Shown here: one piece after another, positions 1 through 6,400 of the stretch
Layout of the letters: each line of letters starts with the position of its first letter
How positions within the stretch are numbered: the first letter of the stretch is position 1
Assembly (NCBI GenBank): GCA_003161195.1
Contig: PMOV01000135.1
Coordinates: 1 to 7,539 of the forward strand
DNA from: Acidobacteriota bacterium
Lineage (GTDB): Bacteria > Acidobacteriota > Terriglobia > Acidiferrales > UBA7541
Direction of reading: 5' to 3'
DNA length: 7,539 nucleotides
Position numbers and translations under genes: made by a program
The notes under the pieces: generated by a model
Told to the model about the DNA's origin: nothing
The model's input: only the letters and a program-made list of their open reading frames with translations
Database searches by the model: none

Positions 1-1233
1 TTCTGGGTGGCGCGCATGGCCATGATGGGCCTGCACTTCACCGGCCGCGTCCCGTTCAAGACGGTCTATCTTCATTCGCTGGTGCGCACCGGCTCCGGCG
101 AAAAAATGTCCAAGTCCAAAGGCACCGGCCTCGACCCCGTCGCGCTCAATCAAAAATATGGCACCGACGCCATGCGCTTCTGCCTCGCGTCCATGGCCGC
201 GCCCGGCACGGACATCGTCCTCAGCGACGATCGCCTGGCCGGCGCGCGCAATTTCGCCAATAAAATCTGGAACGCCGCGCGCTTCCTCTTCGTAAATCTG
301 GATAAGTTTGAAGCCGGCGGCACCTCGCTCGACGAACTCGCCGCGCCCGCAGTCCGCGCGCAAGCCCCTTACGCGCACCGAAACGCCGTGCCCCTCGCGG
401 ACGCCTGGCTTTTCTCGCGCCTGGCGCAAACCATCGCCACCGTCAACGATGCCTTGGAAAACTTCCGCTTCCACGAAGCCGCGCAAAGCGTCTACCAATT
501 CTTCTGGGGCGATTTCTGCGACTGGTATATCGAGTGGGTCAAGCCGGAACTGGTCAGCGCGGATCGCGCCCGCGCCATCGTCTCCTGGCGCAACCTCTTC
601 GCCGCCTTCGACGCCGCGCTGCGCCTGCTGCATCCCTTCATGCCCTTCCTCACGGAAGAATTGTGGCACCAGTTGCCGCAACCGGCCGGCGCCAAATCCA
701 TCGCCCTCGATGCTTTCCCCATCGCGGCTGCGCACTGGCTGAATCCCGCCGCCGATGCCGACGTCGCCTTTCTGCAAGAAATCATCGGCGCCGTCCGCAA
801 CATCCGCGCCGAAATGAAGCTCGACCCCAAGAAAAAAGTGGAAGCCGACATTTCCATCCCCGAGCAGCGGCTCCTACGCGTTGCCGAAGAGCAGCGCGAT
901 TTCCTGCAACGCCTCGCGGTGCTCTCGGAACTGCGCCTCACCGCGCACAAGCTTGCCACCACCGGCGGCGCCGCCCGCTCCACCGCGCAATTCGATGTCC
1001 GCATCGCGTTCGCCGCCGAAAGCGTCGACGTCGGCGCCGAGCAATCGCGCCTGAAAAAAGAAATCGAAGGCCTGGATAAAGCCATCGCGTCCAAGGAACG
1101 CCAGCTAGGCGACGAAACCTTCCTCGGCCGCGCGCCCGAAAAAATCGTCAACGGCCTGAAAGCCACGCTCGAACAACAAAAAATCGAACGCGAAAAGCTG
1201 CAATCCCGCATCCTCGAATTGGAGACCCGCTAA
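1..1233 (+). CDS. valS: Valyl-tRNA synthetase, C-terminal part (5' end outside window)
   Basis: This class I aminoacyl-tRNA synthetase charges tRNA-Val with valine in the cytoplasm. The reading frame is already open at base 1 (Phe-Trp-Val-Ala-Arg-Met, a family-typical stretch ahead of the active-site loop), so the true start lies upstream. Of the usual 880-950 residues, 410 are present. Visible parts, numbered from base 1: the KMSKS ATP-binding signature at residues 35-39 (bases 103-117); the helical anticodon-binding domain, roughly residues 130-280, with Asp-Trp-Tyr-Ile-Glu near 174; and a charged C-terminal coiled coil, about residues 345-410, matching the tRNA-binding arm that separates ValS from IleS and LeuS. 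The catalytic Rossmann core and editing domain lie mostly outside the window. The stop at 1231-1233 is 6 bases before nadC, so the two are probably cotranscribed. Identity is very likely correct; nothing looks broken. Confidence 0.96.
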   Translation, partial: FWVARMAMMGLHFTGRVPFKTVYLHSLVRTGSGEKMSKSKGTGLDPVALNQKYGTDAMRFCLASMAAPGTDIVLSDDRLAGARNFANKIWNAARFLFVNLDKFEAGGTSLDELAAPAVRAQAPYAHRNAVPLADAWLFSRLAQTIATVNDALENFRFHEAAQSVYQFFWGDFCDWYIEWVKPELVSADRARAIVSWRNLFAAFDAALRLLHPFMPFLTEELWHQLPQPAGAKSIALDAFPIAAAHWLNPAADADVAFLQEIIGAVRNIRAEMKLDPKKKVEADISIPEQRLLRVAEEQRDFLQRLAVLSELRLTAHKLATTGGAARSTAQFDVRIAFAAESVDVGAEQSRLKKEIEGLDKAIASKERQLGDETFLGRAPEKIVNGLKATLEQQKIEREKLQSRILELETR

Positions 1234-1239
1234 ACACCC

Positions 1240-2183
<944 letters not shown>

Positions 2184-2187
<4 letters not shown>

Positions 2188-3221
2188 CTGGCGCGCAACG
2201 CCGGCCTCGCGTGATGGCAAAGAAAAAGAGCGCGGATGAACTAACCGACCGTCGCCTCGCCGGCCTCGTCACGCTGCTCGGCGAAAATGCCACGTTCGTC
2301 ATCAGCGGCGCACGCATCGCCCGCGAACTCGGCGTCTCGCGCACCACCGTCTGGCGCCTGGTCACCCGCCTCCGCGCCTTGGGTGTAACAGTCCGTGGCC
2401 GCGCCGCTACCGGTTATTTCCTCGAATCCGTCGCGGACATTCTCACGCCGGAAGCTCTAAAGTCGGCCCTGAAAGGCACGCTCTTCGCCAAGCACATTCT
2501 GCACTTTTTCCGTACCGATTCCACCAATCGCGTCGCGCTCGAACTGGGCCACGCCGGAGAACCGGAAGGCACGGTGGTCATCGCCGAAGAACAAACCGCC
2601 GGACGCGGCCGCGCCGGACGCACCTGGCATTCCGAACGCGCCACGGGCATTTACGTCACGCTGCTATTGCGCCCGCGTCTAGCACCGGTCCAGGCACCGT
2701 TGCTCACCATGATGGCGGGCATTGCCGCCCGCAACGCCGTAGCCGCCGTCACTGGCTTGCCCGTGGACCTGAAGTGGCCCAACGATTTATTGCTCGCGGG
2801 CAAAAAACTCGGTGGCATCCTAACCGAAATGCACGCCGAGCCGAATCTCGTGAAATTTATCATCGTCGGCATCGGATTAAACGTCAACCAACAGCAATTT
2901 CCCACCGAACTGCGCGCCGTAGCCACCTCGCTCCGAGCCGAGACCGGCAAACGCCAATCACGCCTCGAAATCCTCGTCCGCCTGTTGCGCGAATTTGAAC
3001 GCGGCTACCGCGAGATGCTGAGCGACGGCTCCGCCAACATCATCAAGCGCTTCGAGGAAGTTTCCAGTTATGCCCGCGGCAAAAAAGTCCGCGTGGTCAC
3101 CGGCGCGGAAACCTTTAATGGCGTCACCGCGGGTTTAACAGGCGAGGGCCTGTTGCGCGTCGCCCGCAGCGATGGCAGTGTTTTCACCGTTATTGCCGGC
3201 GACGTTTCCGAATTGCGCTAA
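2184..3221 (+). CDS. birA: Bifunctional biotin--[acetyl-CoA-carboxylase] ligase / biotin operon repressor
   Basis: BirA makes biotinyl-AMP and attaches biotin to the carrier protein of acetyl-CoA carboxylase. With an N-terminal DNA-binding domain it can also act as a biotin-sensing repressor. A winged helix-turn-helix covers about residues 23-80 (recognition helix near 52-64), making this the bifunctional (group II) form. The catalytic domain follows: Gly140-Arg-Gly-Arg-Ala-Gly-Arg-Thr-Trp148 is the biotinyl-AMP-binding loop, Lys197 in KWPNDL corresponds to the E. coli KWPND lysine, and KLGGILTE follows. A small beta-rich C-terminal domain fills about residues 300-345. Length is 345 against 321 in E. 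coli. The start is uncertain. ATG 2184 overlaps the nadC stop (ATGA), but GGAGGG at 2178-2183 sits directly against it. ATG 2214 (residue 11) is an alternative with no visible ribosome site. No biotin synthesis gene is in the window, so its repressor targets cannot be judged. Confidence 0.94.
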
Positions 3222-3242
3222 CCGGCCCGCCTTCGTCATCAT

Positions 3243-3281
3243 AAGTAGCATCGCCAGATTGAGTCACCAAGTAGCATCTCC
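3243..3281. repeat. Imperfect 13-base direct repeat upstream of coaX
   Basis: The 72-base gap between birA and coaX contains AAGTAGCATC followed by one variable base and CC, at 3243-3255 and again at 3269-3281. The copies differ only at the variable base (G or T), and the repeat period is 26 bases. The second copy ends just before the coaX ribosome site. It could be a duplicated protein-binding site or a relic of a local duplication; the sequence does not decide. No inverted symmetry or convincing promoter hexamers are visible around it. Confidence 0.6.
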
Positions 3282-3284
3282 GAC

Positions 3285-3288
3285 GGAG
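3285..3288 (+). promoter_or_regulatory. Ribosome binding site of coaX
   Basis: GGAG ends 5 bases before ATG 3294, a standard spacing. It is the best-placed ribosome site in the window and fixes the coaX start, which also begins directly with the family's N-terminal strand and phosphate-binding loop. Confidence 0.7.
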
Positions 3289-3293
3289 CAACC

Positions 3294-4160
3294 ATGCTGC
3301 TGACCATTGATGTGGGCAACACCAACACCGTTCTCGGCGTATTTCGCGGCGCCGAACTCGTCGCTAACTGGCGCCTCACCACCGCGCGCCAGCAAACCGT
3401 CGACGAGTACGGCGTCCTGGCGCGCAATTTGTTTTCCCTCGCCGGCCTCGAACGCGAAGCCATCAGCGGCGTCATCATCAGCTCTGTCGTCCCGCCCGTG
3501 AATTGGACGCTCGGCGAGATGGCCCGCCGTTATCTCGGCAAGCACGCGATGTTCGTCGAGCCCGGCGTTAAAACCGGCATGGCCGTCCTTGTCGATAACC
3601 CGCTCGAGGTCGGCGCCGACCGCATCGTCAACGGCGTCGCCGCTTTCGCCGAATACGGCGGCCCGTGCATCGTGGTTGATTTTGGCACTGCCATCACCTT
3701 CGACGTCATTTCCGCCAAGGGCGAATATCTCGGCGGCGTCATCGCACCAGGCCTGGGCATTTCCTCCGAGGCGCTCTTCGCGCGCGCCGCGCGACTCCCG
3801 CGCGTGGAAATAAAAGACCCCGGCAAAGTCATCGGCACCAACACCGTCACCCACATGCAAGCCGGCCTGTATTACGGCGCGGTCGATATGGTCGATGGCA
3901 TGCTCGCGCGCATCAAGGCCGAGTTGTCCGAAAAGCATGGCTACGCGTCAGTTCCCGTCGTAGCCACCGGCGGACAAGCGCGCCTCGTCGCACGCGGCTC
4001 AAAACACATCCAGCACACCGACGAATTTCTCACCTTGAAAGGCCTGCGCTTGATCTGGCAGAAAAATCCCGAGTTGGTAAAGAGTCTCGATGCCGAAGGG
4101 CACGGCGGCGGTGCGCACGCTTCGGCGAAACCATCGGAGCCTAAAAAGGCCGGGCGCTAG
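3294..4160 (+). CDS. coaX: Type III pantothenate kinase
   Basis: CoaX phosphorylates pantothenate with ATP, the first step of CoA synthesis, in the cytoplasm. Type III enzymes belong to the ASKHA (acetate and sugar kinase/Hsp70/actin) fold and, from family knowledge, need a monovalent cation and escape CoA feedback inhibition. Visible signatures: Asp6-Val-Gly-Asn-Thr-Asn (first phosphate loop); Gly107-Ala-Asp109-Arg-Ile-Val-Asn113, with Asp109 the expected catalytic base; Asp129-Phe-Gly-Thr-Ala-Ile-Thr-Phe-Asp137 (second phosphate loop); a Gly-Gly-Val-Ile-Ala-Pro-Gly turn; a late Ala-Thr-Gly-Gly-Gln loop; and a closing Leu-Thr-Leu-Lys-Gly-Leu motif. At 288 residues it exceeds the usual 255-260. 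The extra length is mainly a C-terminal tail rich in Gly, Ala, Lys and Pro (about residues 266-288), probably disordered. It follows birA after 72 bases and precedes the unknown gene by 8. Fused BirA-CoaX proteins are known in some beta-proteobacteria, so this adjacency has precedent. Confidence 0.96.
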   Translation: MLLTIDVGNTNTVLGVFRGAELVANWRLTTARQQTVDEYGVLARNLFSLAGLEREAISGVIISSVVPPVNWTLGEMARRYLGKHAMFVEPGVKTGMAVLVDNPLEVGADRIVNGVAAFAEYGGPCIVVDFGTAITFDVISAKGEYLGGVIAPGLGISSEALFARAARLPRVEIKDPGKVIGTNTVTHMQAGLYYGAVDMVDGMLARIKAELSEKHGYASVPVVATGGQARLVARGSKHIQHTDEFLTLKGLRLIWQKNPELVKSLDAEGHGGGAHASAKPSEPKKAGR

Positions 4161-4168
4161 GTTTGCCG

Positions 4169-4954
4169 ATGCCCGGGGAAGACGACATTTCGCCGAGCCA
4201 GCCTTCTTCAGAATCCGCCGGAGAATCCGCTGGCAGCGCCTGGAATTACTTCAACTACTTCACCGAGATCGAAGAATATTTTTGGCGCAAGCGTGGCGCG
4301 CATCTACTCGTCTCTCCGCTCGACTGGGCCATCATGGAAACCTGGCAAAAGGCCGGCGTCCCGCTCGAAGCCGTCTTGCGCGGCATCGACCGCGCCACGG
4401 AAAGCTACCAACGCTCCCGCCGCGGCGCGGGCAAAGCCATGAAGACGCTGGCTTACTGCACGGACGCGGTGCTGGAATCCGCCGAGGAGATGAACGAAGC
4501 CGCGGCCGGCGCCCCCGCGAAGACCGCCCGCAAGGCCGCGGCTCCGACCTTTCCCATCGATGAGTTGCGCGCCTACTTGCAGCGCAACGTCGCCAGAACC
4601 CGCGCCGCCGCGGAAAAGCATTCGCAGACCCACGCCGCCTTGGCGTCGCGCTTGGCGGACATCGCCGCCTCCGCGGAAAGCGCCGAGGCACTTCTCGACA
4701 TGCCGGGAATCCCCGATCTGGAGGATCTCGAGCGCCGCCTCTCGGTCCTCGATGATAAGGTATATGCAGCGGTCACCGGCGATGCCAGCGAGGATTTGCT
4801 CCTGAAGGTCCGCCGCGAAATGGACCGTCAACTCGCGCTTTACCGGCGCACCATGAAAGCCGCGCAGTTGGCGCTGGTGGAAAAGCAGTATCAACAAAAG
4901 CGTTTGTTGGAGGAATTCGCTCTTCCGCGCTTCAGCCTCTATTATTTTTCCTGA
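4169..4954 (+). CDS. Conserved-looking helical protein of unknown function
   Basis: I do not recognise a named function. The product (261 residues from ATG 4169) has no signal peptide or membrane segment, so it is probably cytoplasmic. Three parts can be seen. A Ser/Glu-rich, likely disordered lead covers residues 1-24. An aromatic-rich helical domain covers about 25-108, with Tyr-Phe-Asn-Tyr-Phe, then Ser-Pro-Leu-Asp-Trp near 49-53, Gly-Val-Pro-Leu-Glu near 63-67 and Leu-Arg-Gly-Ile-Asp near 70-74. After an Ala/Lys linker (about 109-128), long charged helices run from 129 to the end and could form a coiled coil, closing with an aromatic Tyr-Tyr-Phe tail. ATG 4169 is preferred over TTG 4163 because AGG at 4159-4161 is 7 bases before the ATG and only 1 before the TTG. 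It starts 8 bases after coaX and shares its base composition, so it probably belongs to the same transcript. The first domain loosely recalls DnaD-type helical domains; this is a weak impression. Confidence 0.85.
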   Translation: MPGEDDISPSQPSSESAGESAGSAWNYFNYFTEIEEYFWRKRGAHLLVSPLDWAIMETWQKAGVPLEAVLRGIDRATESYQRSRRGAGKAMKTLAYCTDAVLESAEEMNEAAAGAPAKTARKAAAPTFPIDELRAYLQRNVARTRAAAEKHSQTHAALASRLADIAASAESAEALLDMPGIPDLEDLERRLSVLDDKVYAAVTGDASEDLLLKVRREMDRQLALYRRTMKAAQLALVEKQYQQKRLLEEFALPRFSLYYFS

Positions 4955-4974
4955 AGCTTTTCTTTGCATCCGCC

Positions 4975-5010
4975 CTCTGTGGCCTCTGTGCCCAGTGGTC
5001 TCTGTGTGAC
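4975..5010. repeat. CTCTGTG short repeat patch in intergenic DNA
   Basis: Three exact copies of CTCTGTG begin at 4975, 4984 and 5000, spaced 9 and 16 bases apart. A related half unit (CAGTGGT) fills the space before the third, and a T/G-rich run follows. The patch lies in the 138-base gap (4955-5092) between the unknown gene and rlmD. Similar patches of repeated CTCTGTG or its complement CACAGAG are, from memory, scattered between genes in many bacterial genomes and often spawn false reading frames rich in His-Arg-Gly. The rest of the gap shows no clear promoter and no stem-loop with a T run, so I cannot assign it a terminator or start role. Confidence 0.75.
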
Positions 5011-5079
5011 GATTTTTGGTGTGGTTTTCAGGCGCTGGGAAATCGCTGGTTGCCTTGGCCGTCGAAACTGAAGCAGAAT

Positions 5080-5083
5080 AGGA
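5080..5083 (+). promoter_or_regulatory. Ribosome binding site of the RNA methyltransferase gene
   Basis: AGGA ends 9 bases before ATG 5093. The spacing is acceptable, and the TRAM-like strand pattern begins right after this start, which supports it over later in-frame starts. Confidence 0.55.
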
Positions 5084-5092
5084 CAAAGTTAA

Positions 5093-6400
5093 ATGGCGGA
5101 AGAGTTACGGGTATCGATTGCAAAGCTGGTGTACGGCGGTGACGGCTTGGGACACGCCGAAGGAAACACGGTTTTTGTGCCGCGCGTTTTGCCCGCGGAA
5201 CAGCTGCGCACGGAAGTCCGCGCGCGCAAAAAGAAAACTGTATGGGCCAAGCCCCTCGAAATCCTAAGCGCTTCCCCGCACCGCATCCCGGCGCCCTGCC
5301 CGCACTTCGGCGTCTGCGGCGGTTGCCATTATCAACACATCGACTTCGCCGAACAGACTCGCCAGAAAATCGGCATCCTGCGCGAAACACTTTCTCGCCT
5401 AGGCGGAGTTTCCTGGCCCGGCGAGATCACCCCACACACTGCGCAACCCTACGGCTATCGCAATCGCGCGCAGTGGGCCGTGCGCAGCGGCATGCCTCGT
5501 GCTCTCGGCTATTTTCTCCCCGAAAGCTCCGTCATCATGCCCGTGGACACTTGCCCCGTCCTCTCTCCGCGGCTCGCGGAAACGTTCGGCCTGCTGCAGG
5601 AACTGGCACGCGGCGGCAAGTTGCCCAACGGAATTTTGGAAATCGAAGCTTTCTCCGATTCAGAGGACGATAAGATCGCCCTCAATGTCGCCTTCGACGC
5701 CTACCCCAAGCCCGCCGCGGAACTCTCCGACTTTTTCCGCGCCGAGTTGCCGCGTATCGAAAGCCTGTTGCTCCTGGATCAGAAAAAAGACCGCTTCGAG
5801 TTGAGCGGCCCAGGCTTTTTGCTGCATCAAGCGGGCGGATTTTCCTTCCGCGTCAGCCACCTGTCCTTCTTCCAGGTGAATCGCTTCTTGATCGAAGAAC
5901 TTCTAGCCGCTGTAACCAAGGGTGTCAAAGGTGCGTTGGCGCTCGATCTCTACGCCGGTGTCGGCTTCTTCACCCTGCCGCTGGCACGCGCATTTACCAA
6001 GGTCATCAGCGTGGACGCCAATCTTGCCGCCACGCGCGATTTGTACGCCAACGCCGAAGCCGCAGGCGTCGAGATCACCACCTTCAACGAACACACCGAG
6101 GATTATTTAAAGAAACCGCAGGAGCGGCCGGATTTGGTGGTGCTGGATCCCCCCCGCGCCGGACTCGGTGCCGAAGCGGCGGTAAAGCTGGTCGACCTGG
6201 GCGCGCCGGAAATTGTTTACCTGTCGTGCGATCCTTCCACCCTGGCCCGCGACCTCGCCGTCTTGACCGGCAGCGCCAGAAAGCCCGCTGAGATCGCCGC
6301 CACCGGACCGTTTTACGAAATCACCGCCATGGATATGTTCGACCTGTTCCCGCAAACCTTTCACATCGAGACGCTGGTCCGCTTGCGCAAGCTCCCATGA
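5093..6400 (+). CDS. rlmD: RNA (uracil-5-)-methyltransferase, TrmA/RlmD (RumA) family
   Basis: Enzymes of this family make 5-methyluridine in 23S rRNA or tRNA using S-adenosylmethionine. The N-terminal 60 or so residues look like a TRAM RNA-binding domain. A 4Fe-4S site is indicated by Cys69-Pro-His-Phe-Gly-Val-Cys75-Gly-Gly-Cys78 plus Cys154, the same layout as E. coli RlmD. The methyltransferase fold carries Phe-Phe-Gln-Val-Asn, Asp285-Leu-Tyr-Ala-Gly-Val-Gly (SAM loop), Asp352-Pro-Pro-Arg-Ala-Gly, and Leu-Ser-Cys379-Asp-Pro with Cys379 as nucleophile. Glu426 in His-Ile-Glu-Thr near the end is the expected general base. Length, 435, matches E. coli RlmD (433). The iron-sulfur motif favours an RlmD/RlmC/RlmCD role over TrmA, but the target uridine (1939, 747 or both) cannot be read from sequence, so the symbol is provisional. 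The stop overlaps the comEC start by 4 bases. Confidence 0.92.
   Translation: MAEELRVSIAKLVYGGDGLGHAEGNTVFVPRVLPAEQLRTEVRARKKKTVWAKPLEILSASPHRIPAPCPHFGVCGGCHYQHIDFAEQTRQKIGILRETLSRLGGVSWPGEITPHTAQPYGYRNRAQWAVRSGMPRALGYFLPESSVIMPVDTCPVLSPRLAETFGLLQELARGGKLPNGILEIEAFSDSEDDKIALNVAFDAYPKPAAELSDFFRAELPRIESLLLLDQKKDRFELSGPGFLLHQAGGFSFRVSHLSFFQVNRFLIEELLAAVTKGVKGALALDLYAGVGFFTLPLARAFTKVISVDANLAATRDLYANAEAAGVEITTFNEHTEDYLKKPQERPDLVVLDPPRAGLGAEAAVKLVDLGAPEIVYLSCDPSTLARDLAVLTGSARKPAEIAATGPFYEITAMDMFDLFPQTFHIETLVRLRKLP

Noticed and set aside
492..1211. 239-codon minus-strand open frame opposite valS
   Set aside because: The plus strand encodes unmistakable ValS; the antisense product is Ser/Arg/Ala-rich, as expected from the shadow of a GC-rich gene.
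3264..3938. Long minus-strand open frame opposite coaX
   Set aside because: coaX has all family motifs on the plus strand; the minus-strand product is Asp/Gly/Ala-rich with no recognisable domain.
4163..4168. TTG codon as the start of the unknown gene
   Set aside because: The purine-rich AGG at 4159-4161 is only 1 base away, whereas ATG 4169 has a 7-base spacing and is the stronger start codon.
5050..5079. Promoter-like pair TTGCCT and CAGAAT with an 18-base spacer ahead of rlmD
   Set aside because: Each hexamer matches the consensus at only 4 of 6 positions, and transcription would start after the AGGA ribosome site at 5080-5083.
4304..5086. 260-codon open frame on the minus strand opposite the unknown gene and the repeat patch
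   Set aside because: It is antisense to a gene with a clear start and domain-like structure, its product is Gly/Arg-rich, and its His-Arg-Gly run comes from the CTCTGTG repeat. GC-rich DNA produces such frames readily.
6149..6155. Run of seven C residues in rlmD as a possible frameshift site
   Set aside because: The frame continues correctly through Asp-Pro-Pro-Arg-Ala-Gly and the later motifs, so there is no sign of an error or programmed shift.
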